NCBI RefSeq assembly: GCF_001029105.3
Contig: NZ_CP011807.3
Span: forward strand, 1,178,001-1,242,000
Direction: 5' to 3'
Source: Pandoraea faecigallinarum
GTDB taxonomy: Bacteria > Pseudomonadota > Gammaproteobacteria > Burkholderiales > Burkholderiaceae
Length of the DNA: 64,000 nt
Part shown: piece after piece, positions 18,186 to 27,805 of the stretch
How the letters are laid out: every line of letters begins with the position of its first letter
Position numbering within the stretch: the first letter of the stretch is position 1
Position numbers and translations under genes: made by a program
The notes under the pieces: generated by a model
Databases searched by the model: none
Told to the model about the DNA's origin: nothing
What the model saw: only the letters and a program-made list of their open reading frames with translations

Positions 18186-20031
18186 CCCGCCGCACCCGGG
18201 CGGCCCGCGACTGCTGGCCGACATTGGAGGCACCAATGCCCGTTTCGCGCTGGAAATCGCGCCGGGCGATCTCGTCGAGATCCGCGACTATCCCTGCGAC
18301 AATTACGCGGGCGTGCCCGAGGTCATTCGCGCCTATCTCGACGAAGCCGATCACGCCGAACCGGTGCAGCATGCGGCGATCGCCATTGCCAACCCGATCG
18401 AGGGCGACGAGATTCGCATGACGAATCGCGACTGGCACTTCTCCATTGATGCCACGCGCCGGGCGCTGCGTTTCGAGACGCTGCTGGTCGTCAACGATTT
18501 CACCGCGCTGGCCATGGCGCTGCCTTATCTGTCCGAGGATCAGAAGTATCGGGTCGGAGGTGGCGAGCCGCGTCCGAACGGTGTGCTGGGCTTGCTGGGA
18601 CCGGGTACCGGCGTGGGCGTCTCGGGCCTGATTCCCGCCGGCGACCGGTGGATCGCACTTGGCAGCGAGGGCGGGCACACCACGTTCGCCCCCGCCGACG
18701 AGCGCGAAATCGATGTCCTGCGCTACGCCTGGAAGCATTTTCCGCACGTGTCGTTCGAACGGCTTGTGGCGGGGCCGGGCATGGCGCTGGTGTATCAGGC
18801 GCTGGCCGGGCGCGGCGGCAAGCGTGTGGCATCGTTGGAAACGCCGGCCATCGTCAAGCTGGCACAGGCGGGCGACAAGCTCGCGCGCGAGACCGTCGAG
18901 TGCTTTTGCGCGATGCTCGGCACCCTGGCGGGTAACGTTGCGGTGTCGCTTGGCGCTGTCGGCGGCGTGTACCTCGGCGGGGGCGTCATCCCGAAGCTGG
19001 GCAAGTTGTTCGAAGACTCGCCGTTTCGCCAGCGCTTCGAGGCGAAGGGGCGCTTCGAAGCCTATCTCAAGAAGATTCCGACGTACGTCATCACCGCCGA
19101 TCATCCGGCGTTTCTTGGCACGTCCGCGATTCTGGCCGAACAGCTCGGTACGCATGCCGCCGGGGCCGGGGCGCTCATCGACCGTCTGCATCGATTGCGC
19201 GACCGTCTGAGTCCGGCGGAGCAGCGCGTCGCCGAACTGACGCTCAAGCAACCGCGCGCATTGCTCGCCGAGCCGGTGGCCGAGATCTCACGTCTGGCGC
19301 GCGTGAGCCAGCCGACGGTGATTCGCTTCTGCCGCAAGCTCGGCTGTCAGGGGTTGTCGGACTTCAAGCTCAAACTCGCGAGCGCGCTCACGGGGACGTT
19401 GCCGGTGCGTCACGGGCAGGTGCACGTGGGTGATACCGCCGCGGAGTTCAGCGCAAAGGTGCTCGACAATACCGTGTCGTCGATTCTGCAAATGCGCGAG
19501 CATCTCGATGCGCGCACCGTCGATGCGGCGGTAACGCTGCTCGACGGCGCGCGCCGCATCGAGTTCTACGGCCTGGGCAATTCGGGGGTGATCGCGCAGG
19601 ACGCGCACTACAAGTTCTTCCGCTTCGGCAAGCCGACCATCGCATACGGCGATCCGTATTTGTTGCAGGCGTCGGCCGGACTGCTTGGCGAACAGGACGT
19701 GGTCGTTGCGATCTCCGCGTCGGGGCGTTCCTCGGACCTGAACCGCGCCGTCGACATTGCGCTCGGGCGCGGCGCGAAGGTCATTGCACTCACGGCGCGC
19801 AATTCGCCGCTCGCCCGCAAGGCGACGCTCGTGCTGCCCAACGATCACGTCGAAACGATGGGAGCCCACGTCACGATGATCACCCGCATTCTGCATCTCG
19901 CTGCCATCGATGTGCTGGCAGTGGGCGTTGCGATTCGTCGCGCCGGCCCGGGCGCGGAGACGGCGGGCGAGGGCGCACTCGACTGGCTCGGCCACGGCAG
20001 CGGTCGGGACACCGAATCGCCGGTCGCTTGA
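18163..20031 (+). CDS. glk: Glucokinase fused to HexR/RpiR-type regulator
   Basis: A 622-residue fusion. Residues 1 to about 335 are bacterial glucokinase ([39 protein letters not shown]). From about residue 348 comes an RpiR-type helix-turn-helix ([23 protein letters not shown]). A SIS sugar-phosphate domain follows from about 460 ([38 protein letters not shown]). The start is the ATG with AAGGAG 8 bases upstream, inside the end of pgl. This fusion is known from Burkholderia relatives. It couples glucose phosphorylation to a KDPG-responsive repressor encoded in its own target operon. Confidence 0.93.
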   Translation: MSSGVRNNPPHPGGPRLLADIGGTNARFALEIAPGDLVEIRDYPCDNYAGVPEVIRAYLDEADHAEPVQHAAIAIANPIEGDEIRMTNRDWHFSIDATRRALRFETLLVVNDFTALAMALPYLSEDQKYRVGGGEPRPNGVLGLLGPGTGVGVSGLIPAGDRWIALGSEGGHTTFAPADEREIDVLRYAWKHFPHVSFERLVAGPGMALVYQALAGRGGKRVASLETPAIVKLAQAGDKLARETVECFCAMLGTLAGNVAVSLGAVGGVYLGGGVIPKLGKLFEDSPFRQRFEAKGRFEAYLKKIPTYVITADHPAFLGTSAILAEQLGTHAAGAGALIDRLHRLRDRLSPAEQRVAELTLKQPRALLAEPVAEISRLARVSQPTVIRFCRKLGCQGLSDFKLKLASALTGTLPVRHGQVHVGDTAAEFSAKVLDNTVSSILQMREHLDARTVDAAVTLLDGARRIEFYGLGNSGVIAQDAHYKFFRFGKPTIAYGDPYLLQASAGLLGEQDVVVAISASGRSSDLNRAVDIALGRGAKVIALTARNSPLARKATLVLPNDHVETMGAHVTMITRILHLAAIDVLAVGVAIRRAGPGAETAGEGALDWLGHGSGRDTESPVA

Positions 20032-20056
20032 TAACCCTAAACATGTTTAGCATAAT
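20028..20056 (+). promoter_or_regulatory. Promoter with palindromic operator in its spacer (MarR gene)
   Basis: TTGATA (20028-20033), a 17-base spacer and CATAAT (20051-20056) form a good sigma-70 promoter. The spacer contains the perfect 14-bp palindrome CTAAACATGTTTAG (20037-20050), ideally placed for a dimeric repressor to block polymerase. The -35 box overlaps the glk-hexR stop codon. The predicted transcription start (about 20063) falls at the MarR ATG (20064). Confidence 0.6.
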
Positions 20057-20063
20057 GCGGGAT

Positions 20064-20651
20064 ATGAAAGTGACCGATTCCGCCCAACGTTTCGGCTTTC
20101 TCGTAGCAGACATCCAACGTCTGTTCGGACGCCGCTTCGAGCAGTTTGCACAGCGTACGCTGCCGATGACGCGTGCCCAGTGCCGTGTGCTTGCCTACCT
20201 CAGCGCCAATCGCGGCGTGAGTCAGGCCGTGCTCGCGGACATTCTCGAAACCCCGCAGCAGACCCTCGCGCGCATACTGGAGCGCATGGAGGAGGCCGGT
20301 TGGGTGCGTCGCCGTCTGGATGCCCGCGACCCGCGCATCGAACGCCTGTTCGTCACGCGCGCGGCAGCTGCCCAATTGCAGATCGCCCGCAAGCTTTCCG
20401 ACGACGTGCGCGACGAAGCGTTGCACGGCCTGACCGCGTTCGAAGCCGTGCAGCTCACCCAGTTGCTGCAAAAGGTGCGGCGCAATCTCAGCAATGTCGT
20501 GCCCACGCCGCTCGACACCGTCGTCCCGGCGGTTCTGCGCCGGGAGTCCCATGACCACGTGCTCTGCGCGAACGGCGCTGACCGGACAACCCCGCCCGCT
20601 GACGCGCCCGGCGACGACTTGTCGGACATCTCCGACTTGCGGCCTCAGTAG
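20064..20651 (+). CDS. MarR family transcriptional regulator
   Basis: A 195-residue protein with a MarR winged helix. Helices contain MTRAQCRVLAYLSAN and VSQAVLADILETPQQTLARI, the wing RRLDARDPRIERLFVT. The C-terminal 40 residues are extra and probably disordered. The start at 20064 is preferred: an ATG at 20055 falls within the -10 box. No Shine-Dalgarno sequence is present, consistent with a leaderless message. Autoregulation through the upstream palindrome is likely. The ligand and other targets are unknown. Confidence 0.85.
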   Translation: MKVTDSAQRFGFLVADIQRLFGRRFEQFAQRTLPMTRAQCRVLAYLSANRGVSQAVLADILETPQQTLARILERMEEAGWVRRRLDARDPRIERLFVTRAAAAQLQIARKLSDDVRDEALHGLTAFEAVQLTQLLQKVRRNLSNVVPTPLDTVVPAVLRRESHDHVLCANGADRTTPPADAPGDDLSDISDLRPQ

Positions 20652-20698
20652 GACGCGCCTAGCATGGGAAGTCTCCAAATTCACCCCCGGAGACTGAC

Positions 20699-20908
20699 AT
20701 GACGAATCACGTGTACAAGCAAATCGAGCTGACCGGCTCGTCGACCCGGTCCATCGACGATGCAGTGAGCAGTGCCATCGCGCGCGCAAGCAAGACATTG
20801 CGCAATCTGAACTGGTTCGAAATCACGGAAACGCGCGGTCATATCGAGGACGGCAAGGTCGCTCACTGGCAGGTCACGCTCAAGGTCGGGATGCGGCTGG
20901 AAGACTAA
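20699..20908 (+). CDS. Dodecin family flavin-binding protein
   Basis: A 69-residue protein with the complete dodecin pattern: [11 protein letters not shown] at the start, [11 protein letters not shown] carrying the flavin-stacking tryptophan, and [11 protein letters not shown] at the end. Dodecins form hollow 12-mers that store flavin. CCCGGAG precedes the ATG. It is a stand-alone gene followed by a hairpin terminator. Confidence 0.93.
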   Translation: MTNHVYKQIELTGSSTRSIDDAVSSAIARASKTLRNLNWFEITETRGHIEDGKVAHWQVTLKVGMRLED

Positions 20909-20912
20909 TCGT

Positions 20913-20932
20913 CGGGGCGCTTCGGCGCCCCG
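20913..20932 (+). terminator. Terminator after dodecin gene
   Basis: CGGGGCGC and GCGCCCCG enclose a TTCG tetraloop 5 bp after the dodecin stop. The stem is very stable; there is no long T-run. Confidence 0.65.
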
Positions 20933-21002
20933 CAATCGCCGTACAGTCGTGTCACAATAAGCGCATACTCGAGATCATGAAAAAGACAGAAGAGGTTTGC
21001 GC

Positions 21003-22502
21003 ATGTCCGAACAAGAACCGGTCCACGCCACCCGATCGATCACGGATCCGGTGGAGGCCGTCGCCTACCTGAAGACGATTTACGACGCCAACACGGCGTA
21101 TCTTCGCGCCGCTTTCGAACACTTCTCCAGACAGAAAGATCAGGCGCGCCGCGTGAGTGCGCATTACCCGTTCATCCGCATCACCACGGAAGACATCACC
21201 CAACTCGACAAGCGCCTGTCGTACGGCTTCGTTTCGGGCCCGGGCAGCTATCAGACCACAGTCACCCGTCCCGATCTGTTCGAGAACTATTACATCGAGC
21301 AGCTTCGCCGTCTCGCACATAACCACGGCGTGGCGTTCGAAGTCGGTGTCTCAGACGAACCGATTCCCGTGCACTTCGCGTATCAGGACGGCGTGTACCT
21401 CGAAGGCGATCTCGATCAGACTCACCTGCGCGCCATGCGCACCGTGTTCGACGTGCCCGATCTGGCCAAAATGGACGATAGCATCGTCAACGGCACGCGC
21501 GACCCGCTGCCGGGCGAAGTCCTGCCGCTTGCACTGTTTACGGCGCCGCGCGTCGATTACTCGCTGCATCGCCTGCGTCACTACACCGCCACGTCGCCCG
21601 AGAATTTCCAGAATTACGTTCTCTTCACCAACTACCAGTTCTATATTGACGAGTTCGTCGAGCTGGGACGTGAGTTGATGAGCGCCACCGACGACCCCGC
21701 ACTGCGTGAGTATCGCAGTCAGTACACGGCGTTCGTGGAGCCGGGCAACGTCATTCACTGGAACCAGAACGTCGATGCGCGCGCGGCGCAGGGCACTTCG
21801 CCGCCGCGGCTGCCGCAGATGCCGGCGTATCACCTCGTGCGGCCGGACAATACCGGTATCACGATGGTGAACATTGGCGTGGGGCCGTCCAACGCCAAGA
21901 CCATTACCGACCACATTGCCGTGCTGCGCCCGCACGCATGGGTGATGCTGGGACACTGCGCCGGACTGCGTAACTCCCAGCGTCTGGGCGATTACTGTCT
22001 GGCCCATGGCTATGTGCGCGAAGATCACGTGCTGGACGACGACCTGCCGCTGTGGGTGCCGGTGCCGCCGCTGGCCGAAGTCCAGGTCGCGCTGGAGCGC
22101 GCGGTGGCCGACGTCACCCAACTGGACGATTTCGAACTCAAGCGCGTGATGCGTACGGGCACGGTCGTGACGGTCGACAACCGTAACTGGGAATTGCGCG
22201 ACCATCGGGAACCGGTGCAGCGCATGAGCCAGAGCCGTGCGATTGCTCTCGATATGGAGAGCGCAACGATTGCCGCGAACGGATTCCGGTTCCGCGTGCC
22301 GTACGGCACGCTGCTGTGCGTGAGCGACAAGCCGCTGCATGGCGAACTGAAACTGCCGGGCATGGCCGACCGGTTCTATCGCGAGCGTGTCGACCAGCAT
22401 CTGAAGATCGGCGTGAAGGCGATGGAATTGCTGCGCGATAACGGTCTGGACCGTCTGCACAGTCGCAAACTGCGCAGTTTCAACGAAGTCGCGTTCCAGT
22501 AA
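21003..22502 (+). CDS. amn: AMP nucleosidase
   Basis: A 499-residue protein, close to the length of characterised Amn. It hydrolyses AMP to adenine and ribose-5-phosphate. The N-terminal AMP-nucleosidase domain (DPVEAVAYLKTIYDANTAYL) is followed by a purine phosphorylase-like catalytic domain with NIGVGPSNAKTITDH and ALDMESATIAANGF. The start is the ATG preceded by AGAGG; the frame has a TTG two codons earlier. It is monocistronic between a terminator and a convergent gene. Confidence 0.94.
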   Translation: MSEQEPVHATRSITDPVEAVAYLKTIYDANTAYLRAAFEHFSRQKDQARRVSAHYPFIRITTEDITQLDKRLSYGFVSGPGSYQTTVTRPDLFENYYIEQLRRLAHNHGVAFEVGVSDEPIPVHFAYQDGVYLEGDLDQTHLRAMRTVFDVPDLAKMDDSIVNGTRDPLPGEVLPLALFTAPRVDYSLHRLRHYTATSPENFQNYVLFTNYQFYIDEFVELGRELMSATDDPALREYRSQYTAFVEPGNVIHWNQNVDARAAQGTSPPRLPQMPAYHLVRPDNTGITMVNIGVGPSNAKTITDHIAVLRPHAWVMLGHCAGLRNSQRLGDYCLAHGYVREDHVLDDDLPLWVPVPPLAEVQVALERAVADVTQLDDFELKRVMRTGTVVTVDNRNWELRDHREPVQRMSQSRAIALDMESATIAANGFRFRVPYGTLLCVSDKPLHGELKLPGMADRFYRERVDQHLKIGVKAMELLRDNGLDRLHSRKLRSFNEVAFQ

Positions 22503-22595
22503 CGCACGCCGATCGCCGCGATATTTCGTCGACTGAAACTTGCGGCTGTCCGGTGAGCGAGACGGTGAACGTGCGGCCGATGGGCCGCAAGGCGA

Positions 22596-23849
22596 TCAGG
22601 AAAATACGCGCTTCGCGTGAATGCCGAGGCCGAGCGCCACGCTGGCGAGGCGATCGCCGAACACCGGCGTCGCCTTGGGGAATGCGGCGCACATCGCATT
22701 CGACAGGCAGCGCAGTCCGGTCGAGCCGCCGGTGAAGTACAGCGCATCGACGTCTTCCGGACGCAGCCCCGCGAGCGATGCCGTATGCACGGCGCCTGCC
22801 GTGATGCTCGCGATCTCGTCGCTCACGGCATCCACCAGACGGGCTTCCGAGAACGCAACGCTCAGGTCGCGCTCGATCACCGAGAGGTCGATGCGCGTCT
22901 CGCCACCGGCCGATACGGCGATCTTGGCGTCTTCGGCGTGCCCGACCAGCGCGTGGCCGAGGCGTTGCTCGACGGTGCGCATGAGGCGGCGGTGATGTGC
23001 CGGATCGGCGTACAGATGAGCGGTGAGCGCCAGTTCGCCCACACGCCTGGGCGTGTACACGGTGTTGATGAGGTGCCACGTGGCCAGATCGAAATAGATG
23101 CGGTTCGGGACTTCCTTGCCGTCCGGGCCGAGCGCCTTGTAGCCAAGTTCGCGCAGGATCGTCGTCAGTTCGATGCGACGGTCGAAGTCCGTACCCGCGA
23201 TGTGCACCCCGTGGTGCGCGAGCACATCGTCCCTGCGATCCAGGCGCCGCGCACGCTCGGGGCCGACACGCACCAGCGAAAAGTCCGACGTACCGCCGCC
23301 GATGTCGACGACCAGCACCTGCTGTTCCTGCGTGAGACGCGACTCGTAGTCGAACGCGGCGGCAATCGGTTCGAACTGGAACTGTATGTCCTCGAAGCCC
23401 ACGTCGCGTGCGCTTTGTTCGAGCGAGCGTTGGGCCGCGGTGTCCGCTTTCGGATCGTCGTCGACGAAGAACACCGGACGGCCCATGACCACCTGACGCA
23501 GATCACCGCCATCGGCCTTCAGGGCGTGAGTGCGCAGGTGACGCAGGAATGTGGCGATGATGTCGATGTAGCGCATCGCCGAGCCGTTGCCGAGGTCGGT
23601 GGTGCTTTCGATGAGGGAGGAGCCGAGCAGACTCTTGAGCGAGCGCATGAGACGCCCGTCATAGCCATCGACGTAATCGGCGACGGCCTGGCGGCCAAAG
23701 GACGCGCGGCCGCCTTCGTCCGCGTTGAAAAAGACGGCCGTGGGCAGCGTGCCGTAGCCGGCCTCAAGTTCGACCAGACGCATGGCGGCGCCGTCTTGCA
23801 CGGCGACGGCAGAATTCGAAGTGCCGAAATCGATGGCGCAGAAACTCAT
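22596..23849 (-). CDS. Hsp70-family ATPase (YegD-like)
   Basis: A 417-residue actin-fold ATPase lacking the peptide-binding C-terminal domain of DnaK, as in YegD. The phosphate loops AIDFGTSNSAVAV (N-terminal) and VVDIGGGTSDFSLV (about residue 190) and the adenosine loop LYFTGGSTGL (near 380) are clear. The start is the ATG that directly precedes the first ATPase motif; the open frame upstream has no homology. The client is unknown. Confidence 0.9.
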   Translation of the reverse strand: MSFCAIDFGTSNSAVAVQDGAAMRLVELEAGYGTLPTAVFFNADEGGRASFGRQAVADYVDGYDGRLMRSLKSLLGSSLIESTTDLGNGSAMRYIDIIATFLRHLRTHALKADGGDLRQVVMGRPVFFVDDDPKADTAAQRSLEQSARDVGFEDIQFQFEPIAAAFDYESRLTQEQQVLVVDIGGGTSDFSLVRVGPERARRLDRRDDVLAHHGVHIAGTDFDRRIELTTILRELGYKALGPDGKEVPNRIYFDLATWHLINTVYTPRRVGELALTAHLYADPAHHRRLMRTVEQRLGHALVGHAEDAKIAVSAGGETRIDLSVIERDLSVAFSEARLVDAVSDEIASITAGAVHTASLAGLRPEDVDALYFTGGSTGLRCLSNAMCAAFPKATPVFGDRLASVALGLGIHAKRVFS

Positions 23850-23984
23850 GGCATTTGCGACCCGCAAAGGCGAGCCGTAAAAGGTCGGCAGTGTAGCATG
23901 GCCGGACGGTCGGCCGGACGAATGCGCCCTGCTTGCTCGAATCGCCGCGTCATTGCGCACGCACGGCATGGCCCGCCACCGCGT

Positions 23985-25373
23985 TCATCCGCGCGACGAG
24001 TCCGCGTTCGGCTGTGCGGAGGGCAGCGTGCGCAGGCTGCTCACCACTGCGGCAACGGCGGCGAATGCCGCGGCGACATACAGCGACGCTCGCGTGCCGA
24101 ATCCGTCCGGCGCGACGCTGAACACGAGTGCCACGAGTGCGGCGCCCGTCGTCTGCCCGGTCAGACGCGCCGTGCCCAGCATGCCGCTCGCGCCGCCGCT
24201 GCGATGCTTCGGCGCTGACATGAGCATCGCGTAGTTGTTGGGCGACTGGAACAGACCGAAGCCGAAGCCGCACATCGCCATGCGCCAGACGATATCGAGG
24301 GTCGTCGGGCGCTCGGGCAACAAACCGAGCGCGAGCAGACCGAGGGCAAACGACGCCAGCCCGATGGCCCCGAGCAGTCCCGGCTTGTAATACTCCAGCA
24401 GACGCCCGGCGAGCGGCGCGACGACTACGATGGTGAGCGGCCACGCAGTCATCAGCAGGCCGGTCTGCACGTGATCGAAGCCGAGCGTGTCCTGAAGGAA
24501 GAAGGGCAGGGAGACGAACGCCAGCATCTGCGCGCAGAACGACGCCATCGAGGTACAGATCGACAGCCCGAAAATCGGGATGCGAAGCAGATCGACCGGC
24601 AGCAGCGGTACCGGCTGACTGCGCTGGCGGCGCACGAAAATCGTACCGATGGCGACGGCTGCCACGAGTTCGAGCGCTACGAGCCAGCGCTCCTGTCCGT
24701 GGCCGAAGGAATCGATGCCGGAGATGAGCAGACCGAACGTCAGCGCGCTCAACATCGCCCCCGTCCAGTCGAATGGATGCGAGGCGCGCGTGCTGTCCGG
24801 CAGCGAGCGCACCGCGATGACGAACGCGACGATGCCCAGCGGCACGTTGATCGCGAAGAGCCACGGCCAATGGGCGACGGACAGCACCCCGGCGGCGATC
24901 GTCGGCCCCGCGGCGGACGACACGGCGACGATCAGCGAATTGAGGGCGACGCCGCGCCCCAGCCAGCGTGATGGGTAGATGGTCTTCACCAGCGCGGTAT
25001 TCACGCTCATGATCCCGGCCGCGCCGAAACCCTGGGCCACGCGCGCGAGCGTCAGCGTGGCGAGAGAGTCCGACAGCGCGCAGCCCAGCGATGCCACGGT
25101 GAACAGCGCGAGGCCCACGGTGTAGACGCGCCGGTAGCTCACGATTTCGCCGAGTGCGGCGAGCGGCAGCAGCGAGATCGTGATGGCGAGTTGGTAAGCG
25201 TTGACGATCCAGATCGAGGTTGCCGGACTGGCATTCAGATCGCGCGCGATGGTGGGTAGCGCTACGTTGGCGATGGCGCTGTCGAGCACCGAAAGCGAAA
25301 TCGAGAGCATGACGGTGACAACGGCCCACAGCCGTGCAGGCATGGGCATACCGTCAGTAAATGTGTCGGACAT
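23985..25373 (-). CDS. MFS multidrug exporter, DHA2-type
   Basis: A 462-residue membrane protein with about 14 hydrophobic segments. The DHA2 family motif LSVLDSAIANVALPTIARDL is in the first helix region and LTLARVAQGFGAAGIMSVNT follows, matching drug/proton antiporters. No adaptor or outer-membrane partner gene is adjacent. The start is chosen at MSDTFTDG; the open frame upstream is not conserved in type. About 165 bp upstream lies a pair of direct repeats that may be its operator. Confidence 0.88.
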   Translation of the reverse strand: MSDTFTDGMPMPARLWAVVTVMLSISLSVLDSAIANVALPTIARDLNASPATSIWIVNAYQLAITISLLPLAALGEIVSYRRVYTVGLALFTVASLGCALSDSLATLTLARVAQGFGAAGIMSVNTALVKTIYPSRWLGRGVALNSLIVAVSSAAGPTIAAGVLSVAHWPWLFAINVPLGIVAFVIAVRSLPDSTRASHPFDWTGAMLSALTFGLLISGIDSFGHGQERWLVALELVAAVAIGTIFVRRQRSQPVPLLPVDLLRIPIFGLSICTSMASFCAQMLAFVSLPFFLQDTLGFDHVQTGLLMTAWPLTIVVVAPLAGRLLEYYKPGLLGAIGLASFALGLLALGLLPERPTTLDIVWRMAMCGFGFGLFQSPNNYAMLMSAPKHRSGGASGMLGTARLTGQTTGAALVALVFSVAPDGFGTRASLYVAAAFAAVAAVVSSLRTLPSAQPNADSSRG

Positions 25374-25537
25374 GAGAGCGGCGAGAGGGACGATCGCGTA
25401 TCGGTCGCGTGCCGGAAGCCGGAATGGCGCGACAGAATGGGCGATGACGAAAGCGCCATCCTGCCCGAAATCACGGTGTGCCGCCGCGCCTTCACGCAAA
25501 CCCTTGTGTTTACGGCATTTTCGATTCGGTCTCGCGG

Positions 25538-25573
25538 TTTTGTCTGATGAAATATATGTTTTGTCAGATGAAA
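25538..25573. promoter_or_regulatory. Direct repeats upstream of the MFS gene
   Basis: TTTTGTCTGATGAAA (25538-25552) and TTTTGTCAGATGAAA (25559-25573) differ at one base. They are spaced 21 bp, two helical turns apart, on the same DNA face. They lie in an AT-rich island between the MFS start and the end of the P450 gene, fitting an operator or activator site for the MFS promoter. Confidence 0.45.
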
Positions 25574-25616
25574 CTTGAATAAGCGTGTCGATGCCACCCG
25601 TCGATTTGGCGCATGG

Positions 25617-26816
25617 CTAGTCGGCGAATCTGGCGATGCGTGCGTTCGCCAGCGGGTGGTACGCCGTGCTTTGCGCGACCGAGGCCAGATCGGCATCGCT
25701 GCTGAGAATCGCGTGTACGCCGGCGATTGCGAGCGTAGTGGCGGGGGAACGTCCGGGACAGGCATGCGCGCCTAGCCCGAAGGTCCACGCGATGCCGTCC
25801 GCAGAGGTGCCGGACGGTGCGCTCGCCAGCACGGCAAGAATGGTGTCTCCCTTGGCCAGTTTCCGGTCGTAGATGACCGCAGACGCGTGGAGAAACCGGC
25901 GCGTATTCTGCACCGGCGGATCGAAGCGGATCACGTCGCTCACCAGCCGGATGGCGACCGAACGCTCGACAAGGGGCGGGGGCGCACACAGACTTTGCGC
26001 GAACCGCCGCACGCTGTTGGCGACAAGGCCGGCGCAGGCGTCGTGCGTCTGCGTGAACAGGCCGACGATGTTCGCGATCAGGGCGCCGAAGTCGATGCGC
26101 TCGTCGCGCGCCGCACTGCGGGCGGTGTCGCGCAGCCAGGTGCCCGTGGCTGCGTCGGCGTTCAGCCAGCGCGTGGCGCGAACGCGCAGCGCCGTTGCCG
26201 CGTGGTGAGCGCGTGTCAGGACATCTTCGACAGGTGCCGGTTTGCCCGCCTCGGCCATGGCAGCGACCAGCGCATGAACGTCCTCGTACACCTCGGTCCA
26301 TTGCGTGGACGGCACCCCGAGCCAGGCAGCCAGCGCGTACACCGGCTGACGAAAGACAAAGTCGTCCAGCCGGGCGGCGGGGGTATTTCCGCATACAAGG
26401 TAAGCATCCGCGCAGGCCGCCTGACTGGCCTCGTCCAGCATCGCGAGCGAGTCGCGGCCGGCTTGTAACGCAGCGAGCCGCGCCTTGAGCCAGGGCTTCA
26501 TGGCAGCGTGCGCGGCGCCGTCGTTCATCCGCACGAGCGCTGCGAACCACTCGCCCGCAGGGCCATGCGCCAGAGCCGGAGGGACCACCGCACCGGAAGG
26601 GCGCACGCCGCATGCCGGATGCCGCAGTACCTGGGCGAGTGCATCGGGCCCCGCGGCGACCCACATGCCGAGCGACGCGTCGAAATCGAACGGACGCCGC
26701 GCCGCGAGCGATGCGTAATAGGAATACGGATTGGGGTGCACGACGGCGTCGAGCGCATGGCGGGGAGCACGCGAGGCGCGCAGCGCTGCGGCGGATTCGG
26801 GGACGGCGACTGACAT
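25617..26816 (-). CDS. Cytochrome P450
   Basis: A 399-residue soluble P450. The heme-cysteine loop FGLGAHACPGR is near residue 350. Two usual hallmarks are altered. The I-helix reads GLFTQTHDACAG and lacks the normal acid-alcohol pair. The K-helix ExxR appears as DVIR followed by FDPPVQNTRR. The start is the ATG with GAGG about 9 bases upstream. It is divergent from an ArsR-type regulator. No ferredoxin or reductase gene is adjacent, so redox partners are elsewhere or the enzyme uses peroxide. The substrate is unknown. Confidence 0.85.
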   Translation of the reverse strand: MSVAVPESAAALRASRAPRHALDAVVHPNPYSYYASLAARRPFDFDASLGMWVAAGPDALAQVLRHPACGVRPSGAVVPPALAHGPAGEWFAALVRMNDGAAHAAMKPWLKARLAALQAGRDSLAMLDEASQAACADAYLVCGNTPAARLDDFVFRQPVYALAAWLGVPSTQWTEVYEDVHALVAAMAEAGKPAPVEDVLTRAHHAATALRVRATRWLNADAATGTWLRDTARSAARDERIDFGALIANIVGLFTQTHDACAGLVANSVRRFAQSLCAPPPLVERSVAIRLVSDVIRFDPPVQNTRRFLHASAVIYDRKLAKGDTILAVLASAPSGTSADGIAWTFGLGAHACPGRSPATTLAIAGVHAILSSDADLASVAQSTAYHPLANARIARFAD

Positions 26817-26953
26817 GGCGGAGGACCTCAAAACGTATCTCGATGGTATCCATCATGCGCCGTGTGCCGCCCGGCACGTTTCATTGCATGATGAAGTATC
26901 GATCACAGCATGCGGCCTATACTGCGAGGCATGTTCTTCACAGGAGTCCTGCC

Positions 26954-27655
26954 GTGGATACCGCACGAGATCCGGCCCCTGGCGTGAGTTCGCTCGCCGC
27001 CCTTCTGGCCGATGCCGGCCGCATGACCATGCTTTGGGCGTTGATGGACGGCTCCGCGCGTCCCGCGGGGGAACTTGCGCTGGTCGCGGGCCTTTCGCCG
27101 TCAGGTGCGAGCGGGCACCTCGCGCGACTGGTCGACGGGGGTGTGCTCGCGCAGGAGTCGCGCGGGCGCCATCGCTATTTCCGGATCGCTACCCCGGAGA
27201 CGGCCGCCGCCATCGAAGCACTCGCCAGCGCGGTGCTTGCCACGCGCGAGCTTCGGCCGCGGCCGGTGCCGGCGAGTCGTGCGACGCCGGTCCCGCTGCG
27301 TCATGCCCGCACGTGCTACGACCATCTCGCCGGCGAGATCGCCGTCGACCTTTTCGCGCGGATGCACGACCGTCGCTGGATTCGGATAGAAGGTAGCGAA
27401 GTGACGCTCACCGAGGCCGGCACCGAAGGTCTTACCGGCCTTGGCGTCGACCTCGCCACCGTGCACGCCCGACGCCGTCGTTTCGCCTGCACCTGCCCCG
27501 ACTGGAGCGAGCGCAAGCCGCATCTGGGCGGCGCTTTGGGCGCTGCGCTTCTCAGCACCTGTCTCCAGGCCAAATGGCTGGAACCCACGCGTGAGGCACG
27601 CGCGTTACGCGTCACGCCGCTGGGCGATCGGAAGCTCTCCGCCATCGCCGTCTGA
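26954..27655 (+). CDS. ArsR-family winged-helix regulator
   Basis: A 233-residue regulator starting at GTG with AGGAG 8 bases upstream. The N-terminal ArsR fold contains ELALVAGLSPSGASGHLARL and ESRGRHRYFRIA. The long C-terminal half has a conserved-looking FACTCPDWSERKPHLGGALG segment, found in a subgroup of large ArsR proteins. No CXC metal motif is present in the DNA-binding helix. It is divergent from the P450 gene; TATACT lies about 20 bp before the start. It may control the P450. Confidence 0.82.
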   Translation: MDTARDPAPGVSSLAALLADAGRMTMLWALMDGSARPAGELALVAGLSPSGASGHLARLVDGGVLAQESRGRHRYFRIATPETAAAIEALASAVLATRELRPRPVPASRATPVPLRHARTCYDHLAGEIAVDLFARMHDRRWIRIEGSEVTLTEAGTEGLTGLGVDLATVHARRRRFACTCPDWSERKPHLGGALGAALLSTCLQAKWLEPTREARALRVTPLGDRKLSAIAV

Positions 27656-27682
27656 TCCAACGATGCGCAACAAATCCCGCCG

Positions 27683-27717
27683 CCAAAAAGAAACACCCCG
27701 CCAGACCGGCGGGGTGT
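27683..27717 (-). terminator. Intrinsic terminator (minus strand)
   Basis: ACACCCCGCC and GGCGGGGTGT form a perfect 10-bp stem with a 5-base loop. Read on the minus strand it is followed by TTTCTTTTTGG, so it terminates the small exported-protein gene; it may also stop the ArsR transcript. Confidence 0.8.
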
Positions 27718-27805
27718 GAACGACTTCAAATATTCAGTACGTTAGTGCGCGACGGCAATCCGAGCCGCCGCACCGGATCGACTCACCGAAATCAAGCGAT
27801 CCGAA

